A stretch of 64,000 nucleotides of DNA from Streptomyces sp. Tue 6430 (GTDB lineage Bacteria; Actinomycetota; Actinomycetes; Streptomycetales; Streptomycetaceae), in NCBI GenBank assembly GCA_021568835.1, contig JAKGSH010000010.1:1736001-1800000 (forward strand), written 5' to 3'. The notes beneath the pieces were generated by a model. It ran no database searches. It was not told the DNA's origin and worked only from the letters and a program-made list of their open reading frames with translations. Made by a program: the position numbers and the translations under genes. Each line of letters opens with the position of its first letter. Position 1 is the first letter of the stretch. Positions 27,856-37,940 of the stretch are shown here, piece by piece.

Positions 27856-27990
27856 CCGCCCATTTTCCGACACGTCCACGGAGGCCGGAGGGCGGGCCGG
27901 CCGCGGGAGACGATCGGCGCGTCCGGCTCGATCCCGCCGCCGGGCCCCACCCCGCCGCGCGGGGCTCTCCGGACTTGCCGGCCGGTCGCC

Positions 27991-28886
27991 TCAGGCCGCG
28001 CCACCGCCCCGCCCCACCGGTACCCGCTCCAACTTGATCCCGAACCGCTCCCGGTACACGTCCAGCACCTCCTCGTCCCCCGTCAACTTCTCCTCCCGGC
28101 TCCGCCCCTGTGGGTCCGTCACCTTCAGCCGACGGCCGCTGAGCGTGATCCGCCCGCCGTCCTCCGTGACCCGCGAGCAGACCGGCGACCGTGTGAAGTG
28201 CGAGGCGGGCGAGGTGCTGTGCCACCACGCCCCGGCCACGAAGTCACCCAGCACCCGGGGCCGCACCTCCAGCCGGTACACCCGCCCGCCGTCCCGTACG
28301 ACGTCCAGGTCGGCCGCCCCCGCCACGCCACCGCCCTCACGCGCCGGCCGGTCCGCCCCGCCCCTCACCCCGGCCGCGTCCGCACGGGCCTCGGTGATCC
28401 GGAACAGGCCGCCGGGATCCTCCTGCTCCCCCCGGTGCTCGAAACGGAGCGGGTAGTGGCTGTGCGCCCCGAACCCGACGTCGGCCAGCCACTCCCCGCG
28501 TCCACGGTGCGCACCAGCAACGCGAGGTGGTCGTACGGGATCCCGAGCCGCCCCTCGTCGTCGTAGACCCGGCAGGCGAGCAGCGTCACATCGAAGCCCA
28601 GTGCCGTGAGCAGGGCGCCGAACGCGCCGTTCAGCTCGTAACAGAATCCTCCCCTCCCCGAGGTGGTGACCTTCTCGACCAGCCGTCTCTCCTCCAGCAC
28701 GATCTCCTCTCCCAGATGCACCGACAGGTTCTCGAAGGGCACGGTCCGCAGGTGCCGCAGGTGCAGCTCCCGCAGGACGTCGGCGGTGGGCCACGCCGGG
28801 TACTCGACGCCGAGCCGACGCAGATACGCCTCGACCGGACGGGCGTCGAGCGGGGACGTGGCGACGGCGGCCTGTACGGAATCCAT
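27991..28886 (-). CDS. Arylamine N-acetyltransferase, one frameshift
   Basis: NAT enzyme transferring acetyl from CoA to arylamines, or amide synthase in ansamycin pathways. 298 residues after correction. The triad is visible: Cys in RGGFCYELN (about residue 76), His in PYDHLALLV (about 115) and Asp in DVGFG (about 130). The frame breaks at cccc 28494-28497; one added base restores the reading through EWLADVGFGAH. ATG at 28886, four bases after the comEC stop, so it is the third gene of the comEA-comEC unit. No rifamycin-like cluster is nearby, so a xenobiotic role is more likely. Confidence 0.88.
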
Positions 28887-28890
28887 GCCC

Positions 28891-31790
28891 TCAGTCTCGC
28901 GCCACCCGCAGTCGGCCGCCCGTGCCCACGACGGCCAACGCCCCGTCCCTGTCGGTCCGCAGCACCACCGCACCCGTGGCCCGCAGAGCCGCGACGGTGC
29001 CGGGCGCCGGATGGCCGTACGGGTTGCCCGCCCCCGTGGAGATCAGCGCCAGCCGGGGCGCCACCGCGCGCAGCAGATCCGGGTCCTGGTAGGCCGAGCC
29101 GTGGTGGGCGACCTTGAGCACGTCCACCCCTTTCCACCGGGCCGCCGCGGGCGACCGCGCCAACGCCTGCTGGCCCGGAGGCTCCAGGTCGCCGAGCAGC
29201 AGCATCCGTGTCCCCGCCGACCGAACCAGCAGCGTCACGCTCGCGTCGTTCGGCCCCTCCGGTTCCGGCACCTGCCTGGCCGGCGGCCACAACACCTCCC
29301 AGTCGAGGGACCCGAGCCGCCGCCGCTCCCCCGCCGCCGCCCGCACCAGGGGAACACGGACGGCCTCGGCCTCCCTGCGGACGAACGCCACCTGGTCGAC
29401 CGGCTCCGCGAACCCCGTCGTCTCGATCGCCCCCACCGCCCGGCCCCGCAGCACACCGGGCAGTCCCGCCACATGGTCGGCGTGGAAGTGGGTCAGCACG
29501 ACGAGCGGGATCCGGGTGATGCCCAGCCGGTCGAGGCACCGGTCGACCAGTGCGGGGTCCGGGCCGGCGTCCACCACCACGCCGGTGCCCTCACCCGCGG
29601 CCAGCACCGTCGCGTCGCCCTGGCCCACATCACACATCGCCAGCCGCCACCCCGGCGGCGGCCAGCCCGTGAGCACCCGGGTCAGCGGAGGCGGCCGCAC
29701 CACCGCGAGCAGAAGCAGCGCCGCGCAGACCGCGCACAGCCACGGCCTCCGCAGCAACCGTCTCCCCAGCGGCACCGCCACCGCGGTGGCGAGGGCGAGC
29801 AGCAGCGCCCCGCCCCAACCGCCGGGCCAGTCCACTCCCGCGCCGGGCAGCGCCGCCCCGGTCCGCGCGACACCCGCGATCCATTCGGCCGGCCAACTCG
29901 CGCACCAGGCCGACGCCTTCGCCGCCGGCATCGCCCACGGCGCCGTCGCCAGGGTGGTGAACCCCAGCACGGTGGCCGGTGCCACAGCGAATTCCACGAG
30001 GAGGTTGCACGGCACCGCCACCAGGCTGACCCGGGCCGACAGCACCGCCACGACCGGCGCGCACAGGGCCTGTGCAGCCCCCGCCGCCGCCAGCGCCTCC
30101 GCGAGCCTCGGCGGAAGCCCGCGACGTCGCAGGGCGGCGCTCCAGCGCGGTGCCAGCGTCAGCAGGGCCCCCGTGGCCAGCACCGACAGCAGGAAGCCGT
30201 AACTCCGGGCCAGCCAGGGGTCGTACAGCACCAGGAGGAGGACCGCCGTCGCCAGCGCCGGGATCAGGGAGCGGCGGCGGCCGGTCGCCAGGGCGAGCAG
30301 TACGACGGCGCCGCAGGCCGCCGCCCGCAGCACGCTCGGGTCGGGCCGGCACACGACGACGAAGCCGAGCGTGAGCACCCCGCCGAACAGGGCGGTCGTC
30401 CGCAGCGGGATCCCCAGGCGGGGCGCCAGACCGCGTCGCTCGACGTGCTGGGCCAGACCGGGCGGCCCCAGGAGGAGGGCGAGCATGATCGTGAGGTTGC
30501 TCCCGGACACGGCCAGGGTGTGGGCGAGGTCCGTCTCCTTGAAGGCCTCGTCCAGCTCGGGCGTGATCCGCGACGTGTCCCCGACGACCAGCCCCGGCAG
30601 CAGCGCCCGGGCGTCCGCCGGCAACCCGTCCGTGGCCTCCCTCAGCCCCGCCCGCAACCGGCCGGCGGCGCGTTGCGGTGCCGACGGCTTCCGCACGACC
30701 ACCGGAACCGCGCGCGCACCGCGGTCCCGCACCCGCAGCACGGCAGCGATCCGGTCCCCACCTGTCAGCGCGGGGGCCAGCCGTCCGGCCACCCGCACCC
30801 GGGTGGACGGCAGCAGGCCGAGCCACGCCTGCCGCACGCCCCGGCCGGTGTCCGCCGGTCGTCCACCCTCCGGCCCCGCACGGTCGCGGACGTCCACCAC
30901 CACGAGCACCGGCGCCCTGGTCGCCACCCCCGCAGCCCCGTCCACCGCGACCGACCGCACCTGCCCGTCGACCAGCACGGAGTCCGGGGTCACGTGGTCC
31001 CCCCGCACCCTCGGCCGGACCATCCGCGGGTCCGAGGTCAGTTCCACCTCCGCGGTGACGGTGGCGTACTCCCGCGCCAACACCGGCACCGGTCCGCGAC
31101 GCAGATCGGCCCCGTGCAGCCCGGCGGACACGCCGGCCGCGGCCACACAGAGCAGCACCGCGGCCCCGCTCATCCGCGACCACTCGTACCGAGTGCCCGC
31201 CGGCCGTCCCGCCGGCCTGCCCGGCGACCGGCTCCCCGGCCCTCGCGACGACCGCATCCACGTGCCGGTGGGCGGCCGGTTCCCCCTCCCGTCCCGGGAC
31301 CGGTCGGACCGGTCCCCCGCATCGCCCGACGGTCGCGCGCCGCCGGTCGGCGTCGTCTCTCCCCCTCCGTCCGGCGGCACACCGACGCCGGCCGTCGGCG
31401 GGACTCCCCGGGCACCGCTCCTCCCCCGCTCAGGAGGACCCCTGCCACGATCATGCAGAGGAGCACGACACAGCCCACCAGCCGGGGTGGGGCGTCCAGC
31501 GTCCATGCCGCCGTGGCCCAGGCCGCGAGCGCGGGCGGTACGAGCCGCAGGTCCACCGGCCCTTCCTGCCGCGGGTGCGAAGCCCCCAGCCGGCTCCCGG
31601 AGGCGGCGTGCACCGCTCGACGCGAACGCGGTGGGGCGTCCGCTCCGGTCCCCGCACCTGCCGCAGTCGCCGTCCCCTCCCCAGCCCCAGCCCCAGCCCC
31701 AACCGGCATCCCTGTCCCCGTCGAGGCCACCGGCCCACCTCCCGCCGGACCCGCCCGTCGGGCGCCGCCCGTCGTCTCCTCCTCGCTCAT
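28891..31790 (-). CDS. comEC: ComEC/Rec2-family DNA-uptake channel protein, one frameshift
   Basis: Polytopic membrane protein of 966 residues after correction. A Gly/Pro-rich N-terminal region and first helices (residues about 85-125) are followed by the Competence domain (helices about 420-690) and a C-terminal metallo-beta-lactamase-like domain with VGQGDATVL, DAGPD and THFHADHVAGLPGVL. The ATG at 31790 overlaps the comEA stop (ATGA). The frame breaks at ccccc 31423-31427, restored by one base. It would carry single-stranded DNA across the membrane, although natural competence is not established in Streptomyces. Confidence 0.88.
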
Positions 31791-32881
31791 GGCCGTACCA
31801 GGTTCCGCAGGTCGGAGAAGCGGCGCTCGCCGATGCCGTTGACCTCGCGCAACTCGTCCACCGATCGGAAGCCGCCGTGCCGCGTCCGGTAGTCCACGAT
31901 GTGCTGCGCCAGCACGGGCCCGACGCCGGGCAGCGTGTCGAGCTGGTCCGCGGTGGCCGTGCTGAGGGAGACGGGGGCCGGCGGTCCCGCTCCCACCGCA
32001 CCGCCTCCGGGCCCTGCCCCAGCCGCCTGGCCCCCGGTCCCCGGCGGTCCACCGACGACGACCTGCTCCCCGTCCACGAGGAAGCGCGCCCGGTTCAGAC
32101 CGTCGGTGTTCGTGCCCGGTCGCACGCCACCGGCCGCGGCCAGTGCGTCGACCACGCGCGAGCCGGCCGGAAGGCGATGGATGCCGGGATCGCGGACCTT
32201 GCCGCTGACGTCCACCACGATCTGCGCTCCTGCCGTGCCCGCTCCCACCGCGCCGGCCCCACCGGGCGCCGGAACCGAAGCGGAGGGCTCGGCCGGCCCG
32301 CTCCGCTCGCCCTCTCCGTAGGGAGCGGCCGCCTGCACGACCTCGGGAGCCCGCACGGGCTGCGCGCGGCCGCTCCAGAAGTGCTGGACGGCGAACGCGG
32401 CGACGGCGACCACCACGACGGCCAGCGCGAGCGCACTCCTGCGTTCCAGTCCGCACCGTGCCTGTGCCCACACCGGAAGCCGCTCCCACAGAGCCAGCCC
32501 GGCCCGCGCCCGCCAGTCCCCCGGCCCACGGGTCACCACCGCACGGCCGTCACCCTCGGCCCCGGACCTGGGCCGCGCCCCTGCCCCTGCCCCTGCCCCT
32601 GCCCCTGCCCCTGCCCCTGCAGCGTCCTCCCCCACCATGCCGGGCGTGCTTCCCGGACCGCCGTCGTCCTGCGGCGGCCCCATCCCCAACTCCCCGCGCT
32701 CGCGGTCCCGTTCCCCGAACAGCAGCTCCGCTCGTCGGCGCAGCTCCTCAGCCGGGGCACGGTGGTTCCCCACCCGGCTGCGTGCCGGTGACCGCCGGTG
32801 CCGGACGCGTCCGTCGGAGCCGGGCCGGCGCCCGGGTCCACTGGTCGCGGCGGTCGTCCGTGTGCGTGATCGAAGTGCCAT
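31787..32881 (-). CDS. comEA: ComEA-family helix-hairpin-helix DNA-binding protein
   Basis: Membrane-anchored protein of 364 residues. Cytoplasmic N-terminus with an Ala-Gly repeat (about residues 88-102), one transmembrane segment (ALALAVVVVAVAAFAVQHFW, about 150), an SLBB domain (IVVDVSGKVRDPGIHRLP, about 215-275) and C-terminal tandem HhH (LDTLPGVGPVLAQHIVDYR, about 315-364) that binds DNA. The ATG at 32881 is preferred over a GTG at 32899. First gene of the comEA-comEC-NAT unit. Confidence 0.92.
   Translation of the reverse strand: MALRSRTRTTAATSGPGRRPGSDGRVRHRRSPARSRVGNHRAPAEELRRRAELLFGERDRERGELGMGPPQDDGGPGSTPGMVGEDAAGAGAGAGAGAGAGARPRSGAEGDGRAVVTRGPGDWRARAGLALWERLPVWAQARCGLERRSALALAVVVVAVAAFAVQHFWSGRAQPVRAPEVVQAAAPYGEGERSGPAEPSASVPAPGGAGAVGAGTAGAQIVVDVSGKVRDPGIHRLPAGSRVVDALAAAGGVRPGTNTDGLNRARFLVDGEQVVVGGPPGTGGQAAGAGPGGGAVGAGPPAPVSLSTATADQLDTLPGVGPVLAQHIVDYRTRHGGFRSVDELREVNGIGERRFSDLRNLVRP
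32578..32619. repeat. Seven tandem CCCCTG hexamers inside comEA
   Basis: Perfect 42-bp hexanucleotide array. On the minus strand it encodes alternating Ala-Gly in the linker before the membrane helix. Because the unit is six bases, slippage changes linker length without breaking the frame. Confidence 0.92.
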
Positions 32882-32991
32882 GCCACGAGAATGGGGCACT
32901 TCACGACATCACGATGATCTTGCCCAATTCCCGGGGAGAACCATCCGATTGTGGATAACTCCGCCACCCGCGGGAGTGAGGCGACGGCTCC

Positions 32992-33837
32992 TCACCGGGC
33001 CGAAACCACGACTCCCAGCAAGCCGGGCCCGGTGTGCGCCCCGATCACCGCGCCGACCTCGCTCACATGCAGTTCCCCGAGACCGGGCACCCGCGCCCGC
33101 AGCCGGTCCGCCAGGGCTGACGCCCGGTCGGGGGCCGCGAGATGGTGAACGGCGATGTCCACCCGTGCGCCGCCCGCACGGTCGGCCGCCAACTCCTCGA
33201 GGCGGGCGATCGCCCTCGACGCCGTCCGCACCTTCTCCAGGGGCTCGATGCGCCCCCCGTCCAGCTGGAGCAGCGGCTTCACCGCGAGCGCGGAACCGAA
33301 GAGGGCCTGGGCGGCGCCGATGCGACCGCCACGGCGCAGATAGTCGAGGGTGTCGACGTAGAAGAAGGCGGAGGTGCCGGCGGCGCGTTTCTCCGCGGCC
33401 GCGACCGCCTCGTCCACCGTGCCCCCCGCTTCCGCCGTCCCGGCCGCCGAGAGCGCGCAGAATCCGAGCGCCATCGCGATCATGCCGGTGTCCACCACCC
33501 GCACCGGGACCGTGGCCTCGCGCGCCGCGAGGACCGCCGCGTCGTGGGTGCCCGACAGTTCGGCGGACAGGTGGAGGGAGACGATGCCGGTGGCGCCGGA
33601 CTCGGCGATCCTGCGGTAGGTCTCCGCGAAGACCTGGGGGCTGGGGCGCGAGGTGGTGACGGAGCGTCGCTTCTGCAGTGCCAGGGCCAGGGAGCGGGTC
33701 GAGATCTCGGTGCCCTCTTCGAGTGCCCGGTCGCCGAGAACGACGGTCAGGGGCACCGCGGTGATGCCGTGGCGCTGCATCGTCCGCTGCGGCAGGTAGG
33801 CCGTGGAATCCGTGACGATAGCGACATGGCGGGACAT
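32992..33837 (-). CDS. DegV-family fatty-acid-binding protein
   Basis: Fatty-acid-binding protein of 281 residues of the DegV/FakB fold. It has VTDSTAYLP at the N-terminus, TSRPSPQVFAETYRR near 62, SLHLSAELSGTHDAA near 90 and VDTGMIAMALG near 117, all family hallmarks. These deliver fatty acid to a FakA-type kinase. No fakA is in the window. ATG at 33837. Confidence 0.9.
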   Translation of the reverse strand: MSRHVAIVTDSTAYLPQRTMQRHGITAVPLTVVLGDRALEEGTEISTRSLALALQKRRSVTTSRPSPQVFAETYRRIAESGATGIVSLHLSAELSGTHDAAVLAAREATVPVRVVDTGMIAMALGFCALSAAGTAEAGGTVDEAVAAAEKRAAGTSAFFYVDTLDYLRRGGRIGAAQALFGSALAVKPLLQLDGGRIEPLEKVRTASRAIARLEELAADRAGGARVDIAVHHLAAPDRASALADRLRARVPGLGELHVSEVGAVIGAHTGPGLLGVVVSAR

Positions 33838-33930
33838 GAGCTGGAGGTTACCTGCCGTATCCGCGGGACGGGAGTCCGGGCTCCCGCGGCCGGTCGGCCG
33901 TTGACCGGATCGGGTACCGGGCCGGGCGGC

Positions 33931-34674
33931 TCAGGTGGTGCTCTCGGGCCGGGGCTTCTTCTGCCAGGGATAGCCGGGACGCGGCCCCGGCGGGGTGATG
34001 GCGGGCCGGGCGGGAGACTCCGCCGGGTCCGGGGCGGGTGTCTGCGACCAGTTCTGGCCTGCGGTCGCGCGGCCGGTCGCGGGGTGCTCGGGCCAGGAGG
34101 AGGACGTCCGCGAGGATGCCGGGTCGTCCGCGGTGGTCCAGTGGCGCAGGGCACCGGCCTCGACGTCGATCTGCGCGTGGAGGGTGTCCAGGTCGTCGTC
34201 GGCGAAGCGGTGGGCCCGGTCGCGGGCGGCCCAGCGCAACGAGTCCGCCGACGACGTGATCCGCCCGGTGCGCTCGCGCAGCGACGGCAACCGCTCGGCG
34301 AGGGTGGCCCGGTCGGGCTCGGACTCCAGTCGCTTGAGTTCGTTGTCCAGTTCGCGCCCGTGCTCGCTGAGGCGTGCGAAGAGGGCGAGGGACTCCTTGA
34401 GGGACTCGTCCCCGCTGACGCCGGCCTGCAGCGCCTCCTGGGTGGCCCGCATCGAGGTCCGCAGCTCGAGACGGAGCTGGGCGATCTCGCCGGCCGGGCC
34501 GGGCTGGGCGAAGGACTTGGCCCGCAGGGTGTGGTCCTCGACGGTGCGGCGCGCCTGGGTGATGGTGCGGTCGACGCCGCGCTTGGCGGCGCCGACGACC
34601 TTCACCGTCGCGTAGGCCCCCGCCGCCAGGAAGAGCACGAAAAGCAGGGCAAGGATCGCGATCACTGCTTCCAC
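33931..34674 (-). CDS. Membrane-anchored coiled-coil protein of unknown function
   Basis: GTG at 34674 directly follows ribosome site GGAGGAG. 247 residues. One N-terminal transmembrane segment (VIAILALLFVLFLAAGAYATV), then a long heptad-patterned helical region (residues about 25-150), then a Pro/Ser-rich cytoplasmic tail ending in a basic stretch. The single anchor plus coiled coil suggests a scaffolding or envelope-associated role. No named family recognised. It lies between leuS and degV on the same strand. Confidence 0.75.
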   Translation of the reverse strand: MEAVIAILALLFVLFLAAGAYATVKVVGAAKRGVDRTITQARRTVEDHTLRAKSFAQPGPAGEIAQLRLELRTSMRATQEALQAGVSGDESLKESLALFARLSEHGRELDNELKRLESEPDRATLAERLPSLRERTGRITSSADSLRWAARDRAHRFADDDLDTLHAQIDVEAGALRHWTTADDPASSRTSSSWPEHPATGRATAGQNWSQTPAPDPAESPARPAITPPGPRPGYPWQKKPRPESTT

Positions 34675-34900
34675 GAGCTCCTCCTCCGGTCCGACGCGGC
34701 ACGCCTCGCGCCGCTCTTCAACGGTAAACGCAACGGGCAGGCGCGGAGTTCCACCAGAACCCCGAACCTGCCCGTAGGGGACTACCCCGAAGCACGCGCA
34801 GACCGGAGCCGCACGCGCCGGCACCCCTCGGAGAGGAGCCGGCCGGAACCGCGCGCGGGGTGTCCCGCACGCCGGCCCCGGCCGCACCCACCCGCGTTCG

Positions 34901-37777
34901 TCAGGCCGGCACGATGTTGACCAGCTTCGGCGCCCGCACGATCACCTTGCGGATCCCGGCGCCGCCCAGTGCGTTGACGACGTGCTCGTCGGCCAGCGCC
35001 ACCTTCTCCAGCTCCTCGTCGGAGATGGCCGGCGACACCTCCAGGCGTGCCTTGACCTTGCCCTTGATCTGCACCACGCAGGTCACGGTCTCGTCCACGA
35101 CGTACGCCGGGTCGGCCACCGGGAAGTCCTGGTGGACGACGGAGTCGGTGTGGCCCAGCTTGCGCCACAGCTCCTCGGCGATGTGCGGGGCCAGCGGCGC
35201 GACGAGCAGCACCAGGGCTTCGGCGACACCGCGCGACAGTGGGCCGCCCACCTTGGTCAGGTGGTTGTTCAGCTCGGTGACCTTGGCGATGGCGGTGTTG
35301 AAGCGCATCCCCTCCAGGTCCTGGCGCACACCGTCGATGGCCTTGTGCAGGGCCCGCAGGGTGTCCTCGTCCGGCTCGGTGTCGACGACGGTGATCTCAC
35401 CGGTCGCCTCGTCCACGACGTTGCGCCACAGTCGCTGGAGCAGCCGGAACTGGCCCACCACCGCGCGCGTGTCCCACGGCCGCGAGACGTCCAGCGGGCC
35501 CATCGCCATCTCGTACAGGCGCAGGGTGTCGGCACCGTACTCGGCGCAGATCTCGTCCGGGGTGACCGCGTTCTTCAGGGACTTGCCCATCTTGCCCAGC
35601 AGCCGGGAGACCTTCTCGCCCTGGTGGTAGTACGCCCCGTCGCGTTCCTCCACCTCGACGGCCGGTACGGCGATGCCGCGGCTGTCACGGTAGACGTAGG
35701 CCTGGATCATGCCCTGGTTGAACAGCTTGTGGAACGGCTCCGCGGAGGAGACGTGCCCCAGGTCGAACAGGACCTTGGACCAGAAGCGGGCGTACAGCAG
35801 GTGCAGCACGGCGTGCTCGGCACCGCCGACGTACAGGTCGACGCCGCCGTGCGGCTGCCCCGCGCGCGGGCCCATCCAGTACTGCTCGATCTCGGGGTCG
35901 ACCAGCTTCTCGGAGTTGTGCGGATCCAGATAGCGCAGTTCGTACCAGCAGGAACCGGCCCAGTTGGGCATGGTGTTGGTCTCGCGGCGGTACTTGCGCG
36001 GACCGCGGCCGTCGCCCAGGTCCAGGGTGACGTCGACCCAGTCCTCGTTGCGCGACAGCGGCGTCTCGGGCTGGGTGTCGGCGTCGTCCGGGTCGAAGGT
36101 GCGGGGCGAGTAGTCCTCGACCTCGGGCAGCTCCAGCGGCAGCATCGACTCGGGCAGCGCGTGGGCGATGCCGTCCTCGTCGTAGACGATGGGGAAGGGC
36201 TCGCCCCAGTAGCGCTGGCGGCTGAACAGCCAGTCGCGCAGCCGGAAGTTGACCGTGCCCGCGCCGACGCCGGACCGCTCCAGCCACTCGGTGATGCGCT
36301 CCTTGGCCTCGGCGACGCCCAGGCCGTCCAGGGAGACCTGGTCGTTCGACGAGTTGATGATCTTCGCGTCGTAGGAGGCGAAGGCGTCCTCCCACGTCGA
36401 GGTGTCGGTGCCGCGGCCGTCGGTGGGCTCGACGATGCACTGGATCGGCAGCTCGAAGGCGCGCGCGAACTCGAAGTCGCGCTGGTCGCCGGCCGGGACG
36501 GCCATGATCGCGCCGGTGCCGTAACCCATCAGGACGTAGTCGGCGATGAAGACGGGGATCCGCTCGCCGTTGACCGGGTTGGTCGCGTGGGCGCCGATGA
36601 AGACGCCGGTCTTGTCCTTGGCCTCGGCCTGACGCTCGACGTCGGACTTGGAGGCGGCCTGCGCGCGGTACGCGGCGACGGCGTCGGCCGGGGTCGCGTG
36701 GCCCCCGGTCCACACGTCGTGCGTGCCCTCGGGCCAGGCGTCCGGGGTGAACTTCTCGACCAGCGGGTGCTCGGGGGCCAGGACCATGTAGGTCGCGCCG
36801 AACAGGGTGTCGGGACGCGTGGTGAAGACGGTGATGCGCTCGCCGTCGATCGGGAAGTCGACGCGGGCGCCCTCGGAGCGGCCGATCCAGTTGCGCTGCT
36901 GGAGCTTGATGGCCTCGGGCCAGTCCAGCGCGTCCAGGTCGTCGAGCAGCCGGTCGGCGTAGGCGGTGATGCGCATGTTCCACTGGCGCAGCTTGGCCTT
37001 GAAGACCGGGTAGTTGCCGCGCTCGGAGCGGCCGTCGGCGGTGACCTCCTCGTTGGCCAGCACGGTGCCCAGGCCGGGGCACCAGTTGACGGGCGCGTCG
37101 GAGGCGTAGGCCAGGCGGTACCCGCTCAGGACGTCCGCGCGCTCCACCTCGCTCAGCTCGCCCCAGGAGCGGCCGCCGGGCAGGCCCCGCTCACCGGACT
37201 CGAAGCGGGCGACCAGCTCGGCGATTGGGCGGGCCTTCTTCGCCTCGTCGTCGTACCAGGAGTTGAAGACCTGCAGGAAGATCCACTGGGTCCACTTGTA
37301 GTAGTCCGGGTCGATCGTGGCGAACGACCGGCGCTTGTCGTGGCCCAGGCCCAGCCTGCGCAGCTGGGACTTCATGTTGCCGATGGCGGCTTCGGTGGTG
37401 ATCCGGGGGTGCTCGCCGGTCTGCACGGCGTGCTGCTCGGCGGGCAGGCCGAAGGCGTCGAAGCCGAGGGTGTGCAGGACGTTGTGGCCGGTCATCCGCT
37501 GGTAGCGGGCGAAGACGTCGGTCGCGATGTAGCCGAGCGGGTGGCCGACGTGCAGGCCCGCACCCGAGGGGTACGGGAACATGTCCATGATGAACTTCTT
37601 CGGCCGGGCGACGACCGCGGGGTCGCCCGCCAGGTCGCCCTTCGGGTTCGGCGCCGCGTACGTGCCGTCGGCGTCCCAGACGTCCTGCCAGCGTGCCTCG
37701 ATGTCGGCCGCCATGGCGGCCGTGTACCGGTGCGGCGCGGCCGCCTCGGCGGTGGCGGCGGGGTTCGTCTCGCTCAT
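34901..37777 (-). CDS. leuS: Leucyl-tRNA synthetase
   Basis: Class Ia synthetase of 958 residues that charges tRNA-Leu. The HIGH-type motif is HVGH near residue 76. The CP1 editing domain holds TTRPDTLFGATYMVLAPEH (about 325) and the KMSKS-type loop reads KMGKS near 728. The ATG at 37777 (MSETNPAAT) is the standard start; an open frame extending to 38029 only overlaps the leader. Expression is probably controlled by the attenuator at 37824-37940. Confidence 0.96.
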   Translation of the reverse strand: MSETNPAATAEAAAPHRYTAAMAADIEARWQDVWDADGTYAAPNPKGDLAGDPAVVARPKKFIMDMFPYPSGAGLHVGHPLGYIATDVFARYQRMTGHNVLHTLGFDAFGLPAEQHAVQTGEHPRITTEAAIGNMKSQLRRLGLGHDKRRSFATIDPDYYKWTQWIFLQVFNSWYDDEAKKARPIAELVARFESGERGLPGGRSWGELSEVERADVLSGYRLAYASDAPVNWCPGLGTVLANEEVTADGRSERGNYPVFKAKLRQWNMRITAYADRLLDDLDALDWPEAIKLQQRNWIGRSEGARVDFPIDGERITVFTTRPDTLFGATYMVLAPEHPLVEKFTPDAWPEGTHDVWTGGHATPADAVAAYRAQAASKSDVERQAEAKDKTGVFIGAHATNPVNGERIPVFIADYVLMGYGTGAIMAVPAGDQRDFEFARAFELPIQCIVEPTDGRGTDTSTWEDAFASYDAKIINSSNDQVSLDGLGVAEAKERITEWLERSGVGAGTVNFRLRDWLFSRQRYWGEPFPIVYDEDGIAHALPESMLPLELPEVEDYSPRTFDPDDADTQPETPLSRNEDWVDVTLDLGDGRGPRKYRRETNTMPNWAGSCWYELRYLDPHNSEKLVDPEIEQYWMGPRAGQPHGGVDLYVGGAEHAVLHLLYARFWSKVLFDLGHVSSAEPFHKLFNQGMIQAYVYRDSRGIAVPAVEVEERDGAYYHQGEKVSRLLGKMGKSLKNAVTPDEICAEYGADTLRLYEMAMGPLDVSRPWDTRAVVGQFRLLQRLWRNVVDEATGEITVVDTEPDEDTLRALHKAIDGVRQDLEGMRFNTAIAKVTELNNHLTKVGGPLSRGVAEALVLLVAPLAPHIAEELWRKLGHTDSVVHQDFPVADPAYVVDETVTCVVQIKGKVKARLEVSPAISDEELEKVALADEHVVNALGGAGIRKVIVRAPKLVNIVPA

Positions 37778-37823
37778 GTCCTCAAAGCTCCATCGATCGT
37801 CTCTGCCGGCGGCTGCCACTCGG

Positions 37824-37854
37824 AAAACGAAAAATCCCCTCGCACAGGAGGGGA
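37824..37854 (-). terminator. leuS leader terminator (attenuator)
   Basis: Minus strand: TCCCCTC, loop CTGTGC, GAGGGGA, then TTTTTCGTTTT. This is a textbook intrinsic terminator with a U-run, unusual for Streptomyces, 47 bases upstream of the leuS start and 48 bases after the leader peptide stop. Confidence 0.85.
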
Positions 37855-37867
37855 CGCCGCGCCGATT

Positions 37868-37895
37868 CCGAACCGTCCGGTTCTCCGGCGTTCGG
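37868..37895 (-). promoter_or_regulatory. Leader hairpin between leader peptide and attenuator
   Basis: CCGAAC (37868-37873) pairs with GTTCGG (37890-37895), with an inner CCGG/CCGG pairing. It begins seven bases after the leader peptide stop and is the natural candidate pause or anti-terminator competitor structure. Confidence 0.55.
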
Positions 37896-37901
37896 GACTG
37901 A

Positions 37902-37940
37902 TCAGCGCGGCTCGCTAAGCAGAAGGCGTACGGCACGCAT
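37902..37940 (-). CDS. leuS leader peptide, 12 residues with three consecutive Leu codons
   Basis: Reads MRAVRLLLSEPR and stop; the leucines are CTT, CTG, CTT. CTT is very rare in this GC-rich genome, so its use twice in 13 codons is notable. A TACCCT -10-like box ends six bases before the ATG, so the mRNA probably starts at the ATG (leaderless), as in other actinobacterial attenuator peptides. With the hairpin and terminator downstream it forms a leucine-sensing attenuator for leuS: ribosome stalling at the Leu codons when charged tRNA-Leu is scarce would favour read-through. Confidence 0.8.
   Translation of the reverse strand: MRAVRLLLSEPR

Noticed and set aside
34982..37918. 978-codon plus-strand ORF
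   Set aside because: Antisense to leuS; no recognisable motif.
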